8,516 bases of DNA from Treponema sp. (GTDB taxonomy: Bacteria; Spirochaetota; Spirochaetia; Treponematales; Breznakiellaceae): positions 1 to 8,516 of the forward strand of contig JAITHH010000215.1 of assembly GCA_031280065.1 (NCBI GenBank). Direction: 5' to 3'. The notes beneath the pieces are model-generated. The model did no database searches. It was not told the origin of the DNA and worked only from the letters and a program-made list of their open reading frames with translations. Positions 1-5,759 of the stretch are shown here, one piece after another. The position numbers and the translations under genes are program-made. How positions within the stretch are numbered: position 1 is the stretch's first letter; each line of letters begins with the position of its first letter.

Positions 1-1694
1 ACTATCTGAAAAAGACGGCGGGCGGCAAACCAGTGGCGGTGGTGGGCATGGATACCAGACCCACGGGAAGCGCCATCGCCAGTATCCTGATCCGCGTTCT
101 CCTGGCGGAGGGCTGCGATGTCCGCTTCGCCTTTATCACCGCGGCCCCGGAGATCACGGCCTACGCCAGAACCCTCGGTCAGACTGCGGGGGGCACGGCG
201 GGATTCGTGTTCATCTCGGCGAGCCACAACCCCATCGGACATAACGGCCTCAAATTCGGCTTGAATGACGGCGGCGTACTGCCCGGTTCCGAGACCCTGC
301 GCCTCATCGAACATTTCAATGCCGCTATAACCGCGCCTGACCGGATCGACCGGGCGGCGCGGGCGCTTGCCGGCGCGGACAGCGGCGCGGTAACGGCGGT
401 CTACCACAACGCGGAACGGACCAAGCAGGCTGCGTACCGGGCCTACCTGGAATTCACCCGATCCCTCATCGCCGGCGGCGCGGCGGGGGAAGCCCTGATG
501 AATACCATGACCCGCTTCCTCAAGGATGCGCCCCTGGGAGTCGCGGCGGACCTGAACGGTTCTGCCAGAACCCTCTCCATTGACGGTGAACTGCTCGGCG
601 GCATGGGCGTGGCTTTCAAAGCCATCAACGATGAGCCGTACAACATCGCCCACCGGATCGTGCCCGAAGGCGAATCCCTGGAACCCTGCCGGCGCTTCCT
701 GGAGGAACTTCACCAGCAGGATTCTTCCTATATACTGGGCTATACGCCTGACTGCGACGGCGACCGGGGAAATCTGGTCGTGTGGGATGAGTCTGCGGGG
801 CAGGCCCGTATTCTGGACGCCCAGGAGGTCTTTGCCCTGGCCTGTGTAGCCGAGCTGTCCCATCTGGTGTGGACCGGCGAACTGCGCTACGACAGCCGGG
901 GAAACGCCCTGAATAAGGCGGCGGTGGCGGTAAACGATCCCACGTCTCTGCGGATAGACCGGATTGCCCATGCCTTTGACGTGCCGGTATTCCGGGCGGA
1001 GGTGGGCGAGGCCAACGCGGTGGGCCTGGCGCGGAAACTCCGGGAGAAGGGCTGCCTGGTCCGTATTCTGGGGGAAGGCTCCGCCGGGGGAACCATCACC
1101 CACCCGTCTGCGGTGCGGGACCCCATCGACACGCTGGCCGCGCTGATCAAGCTCTTGGCCCTTCGCGGCGGCAGGGAAGGTTCAGGCGATCCGCGGGGCT
1201 TGTTTGAATTGTGGTGCGATTTATCGGACCAGGCCGCGACATACCGTCCGGATTTCGGTCTCCAGGACATCATCGCCAGTCTTCCCGCCTGTATCACCAC
1301 CGGCGCCTATACGCCGGAGGCGCTGCTGCGGGTCAAGACCGCGGATCACGGCCTTTTGAAGGACCGGTATCAGGCGGTTTTCCTGCGGGAGTGGGAGGCG
1401 CGGAAGGACGCGCTGGCCGCCAAGTACGGCATTACCGCATGGGAAGCAGCCGCGTACAAAGGAACCGAGGAGCGGCGGGGAATCTCCCGCTTCGGTGACG
1501 CGGGCAGGGGCGGATTGCGGGTGATATTCACCAACCGGGAGGGCCGGGAGATCGCCTGTATCTGGATGCGGGGGTCGGGAACGGAGCCGGTATTCCGGGT
1601 CATGGCGGATGTGGAGGGCTCGGACCGGCGGATGGAGCGGGACTTGATTGAATGGCAGCGCCGTATGGTCATGGAGGCCGATTCGGCGGAATAG
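1..1694 (+). CDS. Phosphoglucomutase/phosphomannomutase family protein, 5' end cut off by the window
   Basis: Alpha-D-phosphohexomutase that interconverts hexose 1- and 6-phosphates through a phosphoserine; cytoplasmic, feeding glycolysis or sugar-nucleotide synthesis. The frame is open from base 3. Residues YLKKTAGGKP precede the first possible start (GTG at 33) and read as domain 1 of the family, so the true start is upstream. Numbering from that GTG, the catalytic loop SASHNP is at 62-67 with phosphoserine S64, the metal loop DCDGDR at 240-245 (three Asp), and the phosphate-binding motif RGSGTEP at 513-519. The sugar-binding loop is GEGSAGG at about 347-353, a departure from the usual ExSGG/ExSGH form. 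Stop is TAG 1692-1694. At 560+ residues it is in the range of the longer bacterial phosphoglucomutases. Family is certain; glucose versus mannose specificity cannot be read from the sequence. The PUR gene follows after 36 bp, probably in the same operon. Confidence 0.93.
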   Translation, partial: YLKKTAGGKPVAVVGMDTRPTGSAIASILIRVLLAEGCDVRFAFITAAPEITAYARTLGQTAGGTAGFVFISASHNPIGHNGLKFGLNDGGVLPGSETLRLIEHFNAAITAPDRIDRAARALAGADSGAVTAVYHNAERTKQAAYRAYLEFTRSLIAGGAAGEALMNTMTRFLKDAPLGVAADLNGSARTLSIDGELLGGMGVAFKAINDEPYNIAHRIVPEGESLEPCRRFLEELHQQDSSYILGYTPDCDGDRGNLVVWDESAGQARILDAQEVFALACVAELSHLVWTGELRYDSRGNALNKAAVAVNDPTSLRIDRIAHAFDVPVFRAEVGEANAVGLARKLREKGCLVRILGEGSAGGTITHPSAVRDPIDTLAALIKLLALRGGREGSGDPRGLFELWCDLSDQAATYRPDFGLQDIIASLPACITTGAYTPEALLRVKTADHGLLKDRYQAVFLREWEARKDALAAKYGITAWEAAAYKGTEERRGISRFGDAGRGGLRVIFTNREGREIACIWMRGSGTEPVFRVMADVEGSDRRMERDLIEWQRRMVMEADSAE

Positions 1695-1730
1695 CGGCGC
1701 GGGCTGGGCCGGCGCGATAAGGAAAGAAGC

Positions 1731-2015
1731 ATGGGTATACGGGGAGAGCTGTTCTCGACCAAGGTGGCGTTGAAGAACAGGACGTACTTTTTCAATATCA
1801 AGGAAAACCGCATGGGGGATCTGTACCTCAATATCGTGGAGAGCAAGAACAAGGAGACCGGCGGTTTTGAGCGTCAGTCGGTGATTCTCTTTGCGGATGA
1901 TACGCAGGAATTTCTTGGGGGATTCGAAGAAGCGCTGCGGATATTGGAGAAGGAGGCGCGGGAGAAGCGCAAGGCCGCTCCTAAGCGGGTAGTCGTCAAA
2001 AGGAAAGAGCGATAG
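1731..2015 (+). CDS. PUR-alpha-like DNA/RNA-binding protein (DUF3276 family)
   Basis: Small (94 aa) basic protein of the bacterial single-repeat PUR family. The fold is a beta-sheet plus helix that binds single-stranded DNA and RNA; the Borrelia member BpuR is a nucleic-acid-binding regulator. The sequence shows the family pattern: GELFSTKVALKNRTYFFNIKENRMGDLYLNIVES in pieces at residues 4-37 (beta strands rich in K/R and aromatics), then SVILFADDTQEFLGGFEEAL around 50-69 leading into the helix, and a very basic tail (KRKAAPKRVVVKRKER) likely to add nonspecific nucleic-acid affinity. The start is ATG 1731, preceded by AAGGA at 1719-1723 with 7 nt spacing, a good Shine-Dalgarno. It lies 36 bp after the mutase gene and 57 bp before hemW, so co-transcription is likely. 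The target and physiological role here are unknown. Confidence 0.88.
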   Translation: MGIRGELFSTKVALKNRTYFFNIKENRMGDLYLNIVESKNKETGGFERQSVILFADDTQEFLGGFEEALRILEKEAREKRKAAPKRVVVKRKER

Positions 2016-2060
2016 CGCCGGCGCAGCGTCTAGCCCCCTACGCGGGGGCGCCGTCCCCGC
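2015..2060 (+). promoter_or_regulatory. Overlapping GC-rich inverted repeats in the PUR-hemW gap
   Basis: This 57-bp gap holds three self-complementary elements. A 10-bp palindrome GCGCCGGCGC lies at 2015-2024. GCCCCC (2033-2038) can pair with GGGGGC (2044-2049) over a 5-nt loop. GCGGGG (2042-2047) can pair with CCCCGC (2055-2060) over a 7-nt loop. The last two share the G-run at 2044-2047, so only one can form at a time. The 3' hairpin ends next to AGG (2061-2063), the only Shine-Dalgarno-like sequence before the hemW ATG at 2073. Four T residues (2069-2072) follow, but too far from the stem for a convincing terminator. A structured intercistronic RNA is plausible; function is inferred. Confidence 0.35.
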
Positions 2061-2072
2061 AGGTTCTGTTTT

Positions 2073-3221
2073 ATGGAAGCGTCTCTTTATATTCACGTGC
2101 CTTTTTGCGCGGGCAAATGCGATTACTGCGATTTCTACTCCCTGCCCATAGCCGCAGACGATCCCCGGCTGAACCGTTTTGTGGAAGTCCTGCTCCAAGA
2201 CGCCCGCGCCCGCCTTGCCGCCTTCTCCATAACCCGCGTCCCTACTCTCTTCATCGGCGGCGGCACCCCCTCCATCTTGGGGCCGCAGCGGATGGAACGC
2301 CTGCTCAAGGGACTGCGGGCGCTCATCCCCCGCTGGCCCGCCGAAGTTACCGTGGAGGTCAACCCCGAATCCGCTGATGAGGCGCTGCTGGCCGCCTGCC
2401 AAGACAACGGGGTAAGCAGGATAAGCGCCGGGGTACAGACCTTCCACCCCCCTTCCCGCCGCCTGGTCCGCCGCCGGGGGGACGGTGCGCTGCTTCCCGG
2501 ACGGCTGGCCCTGCTTGCTTCCCGTTACGGAAGGGCCTTTTCAGCGGACCTGATCACCGGGCTTCCCGGTCAGGACGAGGGGACAGTGCGGGCGGACATC
2601 GAGCGGCTCTTGGCCTTTGCGCCGGGCCATGTGTCCCTCTACGCGCTGACTGTGGAGGAAGGGACGCCCCTGGAACGGGAGGGCCGGCGGCTTCCCCCCG
2701 CTGATGAGGCGGACCGGCTCTGGATTACCGGGCGCGATATGCTCCAGGACGCGGGCTGCGCCCAATATGAGACATCGAACTTCGCCCTTCCGGGCCGGCG
2801 GGCGGCGCATAACATCCGCTACTGGCGCATGGAAAATTGGATCGGCCTGGGGCCTGCCGCATCTTCCACGATCATCAGCGGAGAGGCGGCGGCGCTGGAC
2901 GGGCGGCGCTATACCCAGCGCGCCGGTGTTGATTCCTACCTGGCGGGCCCTCCCGAACCGGCGGAAGAACGCCTGGAACCGCTGACCTTGATGAAAGAGA
3001 CCTTTCTGATGGGATTCCGTTATATCGAAGGCCCGGACGAGGCGCTCTTTGTCCGGCGCTTTTGCCGGAGAATCGAAGACTGCATCCCCCAAACCCTCGC
3101 CGCATGGCGGGAACGGGGCATGATGATCCCCGGAAAAACCGCGCTGAACCGCGAGGGGCTTCTCTTTCTGAACGCCTTTCTGCGGGATATTTTTGGAGAG
3201 CTTGATGCGGGCAACGCTTGA
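2073..3221 (+). CDS. hemW: HemW-like radical SAM protein (coproporphyrinogen III oxidase-like)
   Basis: Radical SAM enzyme of the HemN/HemW group. The N-terminal YIHVPFCAGKCDYCDF carries the CxxxCxxC [4Fe-4S] ligands C12, C16 and C19. GGGTPS (62-67) is the SAM-binding glycine motif. VEVNPE (94-99), RISAGVQTF (116-124), DLITGLPGQ (159-167), HVSLYALTVEEGTPL (186-200) and YETSNF...HNIRYW (232-251) follow in the family order, then a C-terminal winged-helix-like end (LNREGLLFLNAFLRDIF). At 382 aa with only a few residues before the CxxxCxxC motif, it matches HemW, a proposed heme chaperone, rather than true HemN oxidase, which is longer. ATG 2073 is the natural start for this family; the upstream Shine-Dalgarno is weak (AGG 2061-2063, 9 nt away). 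Treponemes generally lack heme synthesis, so the substrate here may not be heme. Its stop lies 16 bp from the convergent ROK gene's stop. Confidence 0.9.
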   Translation: MEASLYIHVPFCAGKCDYCDFYSLPIAADDPRLNRFVEVLLQDARARLAAFSITRVPTLFIGGGTPSILGPQRMERLLKGLRALIPRWPAEVTVEVNPESADEALLAACQDNGVSRISAGVQTFHPPSRRLVRRRGDGALLPGRLALLASRYGRAFSADLITGLPGQDEGTVRADIERLLAFAPGHVSLYALTVEEGTPLEREGRRLPPADEADRLWITGRDMLQDAGCAQYETSNFALPGRRAAHNIRYWRMENWIGLGPAASSTIISGEAAALDGRRYTQRAGVDSYLAGPPEPAEERLEPLTLMKETFLMGFRYIEGPDEALFVRRFCRRIEDCIPQTLAAWRERGMMIPGKTALNREGLLFLNAFLRDIFGELDAGNA

Positions 3222-3231
3222 AGGGCGTTTT
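3213..3231 (+). terminator. Weak intrinsic terminator candidate at the end of hemW
   Basis: AACGC (3213-3217) pairs with GCGTT (3225-3229) across a 7-nt loop that contains the hemW stop codon, and the T-run continues to 3231. The stem is only 5 bp with a T-tract of four, so it is a poor terminator. It lies where transcription from both directions should end, since the two stop codons are 16 bp apart. On the minus strand the same stem has no U-tail. Confidence 0.25.
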
Positions 3232-3237
3232 CCCGGA

Positions 3238-4356
3238 TTACAATTCCCTGATAAAAGGGCGGATGTACAGCAGAGCCGCGCCAACCGCGGCGGCCTCTTT
3301 TTTGTAAGCGCAGGGGGTGATATAGTCCTCAGTGCCGAAAAACGTGGTCCGCTCCGCTACCAGGGCCCGCAAGTCGGCCACGTAATCTTCCAGGTATTCC
3401 CCCAGATAGCCTCCCAAAATCACCTTGCAATCAAATGAAACGATAAGATTGTTGAGCACGGTGGCGAGGCAGGACTTGTACTGTTCCCACACCGCCGCAA
3501 TATCCGCATCCCCGGCCTGTAAGCGTTCAAAAAAGAGCCCCAGGTCTCCGCCCGTATGGCTTGAAAGGGTCAGAGCCGAGCAATAGGCATCTACACAGCC
3601 CTTCCGTCCGCAGTAGCAGGGCAGACCGTCCCGCTCCAGCGTCATGTGGCCGAATTCGCCGCCCCGCTGGTTGTCTCCCAAATAGAGTTCATTGTGAAGG
3701 AGAATTGCCCCGCCAACGGTGTCGCTCAGGGAAAGGTATACCGCGTCGGTATGGTACTTATGCTTCCACATTTCGGCGATCCCCGCGGCATTAGCGTCGT
3801 TACAGAGCGCAGAGGGATAGGAGAGCCCCCGGCTGATGGCGGAACACTGGAGGGCCGACACTTCAAGCACATGGGAGTAGATGATCATCTGGCCGTCGCG
3901 GGTCAGCACCCCCGGAACCGAGAAACCGGCGCCGATAATACTCCCCTGCTCCACCCCGGATGCGGCGATCATCCCGGCGATAACGCCGGTTACCTCCTGG
4001 AAATAGGCCGGATTGTTTGTAAAGGACCTATCAAGCCTGACGCTTTGGATGATTTCACCTGCCAGGTTGATAAGCACAATACTGATATGATTGCGGGTAA
4101 TATCGGCGCCCACCGCATAGCGGGCGTTTTTTGCGAATATGATCGATACCGCCTTGCGCCCTCCGGTGGATTCCAGCATTTCCCCCTCTTCCAAAAGCCC
4201 CTCCTGCTGGAGGGCTTTAACATTTTGGATGGCGGTAGGCAGACTGATACCCAATTCGACAGCTATCTCTGGTTTTGAGATGCTCCCCCGCTGGTACACC
4301 AGTTGATACACCCGGTTGCGGTTATTGGTCAATTTACAGTCTCTTGATCGCTTCAT
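3238..4356 (-). CDS. ROK-family transcriptional regulator (NagC/XylR-like)
   Basis: Sugar-responsive DNA-binding regulator, 372 aa. An N-terminal winged helix-turn-helix spans about residues 13-57 (VYQLVYQRGSISKPEIAVEL, then GISLPTAIQNVKALQQEGLL). The ROK domain follows: a degenerate phosphate loop (GADITRNHIS, 83-91) lacking the DxGGT of active kinases, the sugar-pocket motif NDANAAG with N186/D187, EFGH (234-237), and an intact zinc motif CYCGRKGC (C247, C249, C254, with H237). Loss of the ATP loop with the sugar and zinc sites kept is typical of regulators rather than glucokinases. The effector is unknown; the neighbours suggest a pentose or related sugar. It converges with hemW and lies downstream of the AraC-family gene on the same strand, separated by the 21-bp repeat array. 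It has its own promoter at 4374-4402. No Shine-Dalgarno precedes ATG 4356; the predicted leader is only about 10 nt. Confidence 0.92.
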   Translation of the reverse strand: MKRSRDCKLTNNRNRVYQLVYQRGSISKPEIAVELGISLPTAIQNVKALQQEGLLEEGEMLESTGGRKAVSIIFAKNARYAVGADITRNHISIVLINLAGEIIQSVRLDRSFTNNPAYFQEVTGVIAGMIAASGVEQGSIIGAGFSVPGVLTRDGQMIIYSHVLEVSALQCSAISRGLSYPSALCNDANAAGIAEMWKHKYHTDAVYLSLSDTVGGAILLHNELYLGDNQRGGEFGHMTLERDGLPCYCGRKGCVDAYCSALTLSSHTGGDLGLFFERLQAGDADIAAVWEQYKSCLATVLNNLIVSFDCKVILGGYLGEYLEDYVADLRALVAERTTFFGTEDYITPCAYKKEAAAVGAALLYIRPFIREL

Positions 4357-4373
4357 GTAGGGCCAATGTCTTG

Positions 4374-4402
4374 ACTTTATCTTGAAATATGATATTTGTC
4401 AA
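4374..4402 (-). promoter_or_regulatory. Sigma-70-type promoter of the ROK regulator gene
   Basis: On the minus strand a perfect TTGACA -35 (4402-4397) is followed by exactly 17 bp and TAAAGT as -10 (4379-4374; 4 of 6 consensus bases). Transcription would begin near 4367, about 10 nt before the ATG at 4356. The -35 box overlaps the first, diverged copy of the neighbouring 21-bp repeat array. The element was read by eye; activity is inferred. Confidence 0.55.
4385..4397. promoter_or_regulatory. 13-bp palindrome between -35 and -10 of the ROK promoter, candidate operator
   Basis: AAATAT-g-ATATTT is a perfect inverted repeat (6-bp arms, 1-bp centre) in the spacer of the ROK promoter, touching the -35 box at 4397. 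A dimeric winged-helix repressor bound here would block RNA polymerase, so this is a natural autoregulatory site for the ROK protein. AT-rich palindromes occur by chance, so confidence is modest. Confidence 0.35.
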
Positions 4403-4425
4403 TATTATCGTAGTTTGAAAGGCGG

Positions 4426-4750
4426 GATACACCGTGCCCGCCACAGAATACATCGTAGCCGCCCCAAAATACATCGTAGCCGCCGCGAAATACATCGTAG
4501 CCAGCGCAAAATACATCGTGCCCGCCGCAGAATACATCGTAGCCGCCGCAGAATACATCGTGCCTGCCGCGAAATACATCGTAGCCGCCGCAGAATACAT
4601 CGTAGCCGCCACAGAATACATCGTGCCCGCCCCAAAATACATCGTAGCCGCCGCAGAATACATCGTGCCCGCTCCAAAATACATCGTAGCCGCCGCAGAA
4701 TACATCGTGCCCGCCCCAAAATACATCGTGCCCGCCGCAGAATACATCTT
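4426..4750. repeat. Tandem array of a 21-bp unit, about 15 copies, with invariant AATACATCGT core
   Basis: The core AATACATCGT recurs at 4447 and every 21 bp to 4720, 14 identical copies. It is flanked by a degenerate first copy (4426, GATACACCGT) and a decaying last one (4741, AATACATCTT). A more diverged copy (AATATTATCGTAG, 4401-4413) overlaps the ROK -35 box. The other 11 bp of each unit are GC-rich and vary: AGCC or GCCC directly after the core, then GCC, then endings such as GCAG, CCAA, GCGA, GCAA or ACAG. There is not one insertion or deletion. The array fills the gap between the AraC-family stop codon and the ROK promoter. Five of six frames are open through it, giving heptapeptide repeats, but the core is conserved at every base in every frame, which argues for a nucleotide-level role or recent homogenisation. 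There are no unique spacers, so it is not CRISPR. Confidence 0.97.
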
Positions 4751-4762
4751 CGATATAGTAAT

Positions 4763-5665
4763 TCATATCCGGCTGCTGAACTTCCTCCAGTCCGAGGGGG
4801 AAACGCCGGTCTTGCTTTTGAACAGCCGGGAAAAATAATACTGATCGTCAAAGCCCATCCTGAACGCGGCTTCTTTTACAGGTATATCTTCCCGCTCCAG
4901 CAAACTTTCCGCCTTGTGTATTTTGATATGGATATAGTACTGGTACGGCGTCATAGAGGTATAAGTTTTGAAAATCTCGTTGAGCCGCGAGGTGCTAATA
5001 CCCAATTGCTCTGAAATACCGGACAGATTAATGGCGCCGTATATATTCGATTCCATGAGGCACTTGGCCTTTGCGACGATGTTCTGGTAATAGTTGGGCT
5101 GATCTTTGCGCCGTTCCCTGGTCAGCACTTCCGCGATCAGGGACAGGACCCCCGCGCAGGCTTTAAGCTGGTACAGGGGACGCTGGGCCCGGACCTCGTC
5201 AAAAATCTGATTGAAAATCGAAAGCAGGGAATCCTGGAGGCCGGTCTCAAAAAAAACATGCGCCGGCGAAAAGCGCCCTTCCGCAAGGAGCGTTGAAAAA
5301 TAGGCCCCCTTGAAGCCCACCCAGTATTCATGCCAGCCTGTTTCAAGCAGGGGTTTATAGGCGTGTTTCAGGCCCGGCAGAATCAGCATGATGGAACCGG
5401 GCTTTACCTCGTAGGTATTGCCGCCTGAAGTAAAGACCCCTTCCCCCCGGGTGATATACACCAGTTGGAATTCCGGTAAAACCCGGCCTTCCGCGACGGT
5501 TCTGAACAGGGCCGGATGTTCGTTCTTCCGGGGCGGGTAAACGGTTCGGGGCTGTACATTGGTGGAGCCCGCGGTGGTGCATAACATGCCCAGCTTTTCG
5601 TCTTCCTCACTGTAGGGCGGATAGTGCAGGAATGAATCCGCGGGGCCTTCGGTACTTTGCGCCAT
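4763..5665 (-). CDS. AraC-family transcriptional regulator with cupin-like sensor domain
   Basis: DNA-binding regulator of sugar metabolism, 300 aa. The N-terminal part (about 25-140) is an AraC-type ligand-binding cupin: YPPRKNEHP (43-51), GRVLPEFQLVYITRGEGVF (60-78), then VKPGSIMLILPGLKHAYKP (87-105) and GWHEYWVGFKG (110-120). The C-terminal part holds the two helix-turn-helix motifs of the family: INLSGISEQLGISTSRLNEIFK (in 212-233) and IPVKEAAFRMGF...YFSRLFKSKTGVSPSDWRK (261-295), including the hallmark second-HTH signature. An in-frame TGA sits immediately before ATG 5665, so the start cannot be further upstream; the residues before the cupin fit this subfamily. There is no Shine-Dalgarno, and a good -10 lies 6 bp upstream, suggesting leaderless translation. 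It is divergent from the isomerase gene 94 bp away, the classic layout for an activator of that operon. The stop TGA borders the 21-bp array. Confidence 0.94.
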   Translation of the reverse strand: MAQSTEGPADSFLHYPPYSEEDEKLGMLCTTAGSTNVQPRTVYPPRKNEHPALFRTVAEGRVLPEFQLVYITRGEGVFTSGGNTYEVKPGSIMLILPGLKHAYKPLLETGWHEYWVGFKGAYFSTLLAEGRFSPAHVFFETGLQDSLLSIFNQIFDEVRAQRPLYQLKACAGVLSLIAEVLTRERRKDQPNYYQNIVAKAKCLMESNIYGAINLSGISEQLGISTSRLNEIFKTYTSMTPYQYYIHIKIHKAESLLEREDIPVKEAAFRMGFDDQYYFSRLFKSKTGVSPSDWRKFSSRI

Positions 5666-5671
5666 TCATGG

Positions 5672-5700
5672 ATAATACCCGTTTTTTTCCATCTTCTCAA
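5672..5700 (-). promoter_or_regulatory. Sigma-70-type promoter of the AraC-family gene
   Basis: On the minus strand TTGAGA (5700-5695; 5 of 6 match) is separated by exactly 17 bp from TATTAT (5677-5672; 5 of 6). The -10 ends 6 bp before the ATG at 5665, so the predicted transcript would start at or within a base or two of the start codon, with essentially no leader. Confidence 0.5.
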
Positions 5701-5706
5701 TAGAAT
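5678..5706 (+). promoter_or_regulatory. Weak, possibly activator-dependent promoter of the isomerase-transporter operon
   Basis: TAGAAT at 5701-5706 matches the -10 consensus at 5 of 6 positions, but no TTGACA-like sequence lies 16-18 bp upstream (CCCGTT there). A good -10 without a -35 is typical of activator-dependent promoters, which fits an AraC-family gene next door. It sits back to back with the AraC gene's -35 (5695-5700). Transcript start would be near 5713, leaving a leader of about 47 nt. Confidence 0.3.
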
Positions 5707-5750
5707 TGTCCATTTACGGCGGGGCGGAAACCGGGGGAAACTGGCTTAAC

Positions 5751-5754
5751 GGAG
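5751..5754 (+). promoter_or_regulatory. Shine-Dalgarno GGAG that fixes the isomerase start
   Basis: GGAG lies 5 nt before ATG 5760. It decides between this start and an in-frame TTG at 5706 that has no ribosome site, would place translation on the candidate -10, and would add 18 residues ([11 protein letters not shown]...) unlike the family's N-terminus. Confidence 0.7.
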
Positions 5755-5759
5755 TATGG

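Noticed and set aside
1221..2447. 408-codon open frame on the minus strand
   Set aside because: It lies opposite the mutase, PUR and hemW genes, all of which carry clear family motifs. Its translation shows no recognisable domain; long antisense frames are expected in G+C-rich DNA.
4426..4750. CRISPR array
   Set aside because: Units are directly abutting and homologous along their whole length; there are no unique spacers of 25-40 bp and no cas genes nearby.
4426..4750. Plasmid-type iterons or a replication origin
   Set aside because: The unit length would fit iterons, but no Rep, DnaA or partition gene and no DnaA-box cluster is visible; the flanking genes are sugar regulators.
4382..5014. 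210-codon Arg/His-rich open frame on the + strand across the array
   Set aside because: Open only because the 21-bp unit has no stop in this frame; more than 250 bp of it is antisense to the AraC-family gene, and the peptide (IHRSRRR repeats) resembles no known family.
5666..5689. Eight-codon upstream frame (MEKNGYYP) ending directly before the AraC-family ATG
   Set aside because: It would lie between the -35 and -10 of the best promoter and therefore would not be in the transcript.
5706..5759. TTG start extending the isomerase by 18 residues
   Set aside because: No ribosome site, the TTG overlaps the candidate -10, and the added residues do not fit the family; ATG 5760 has GGAG at proper spacing.
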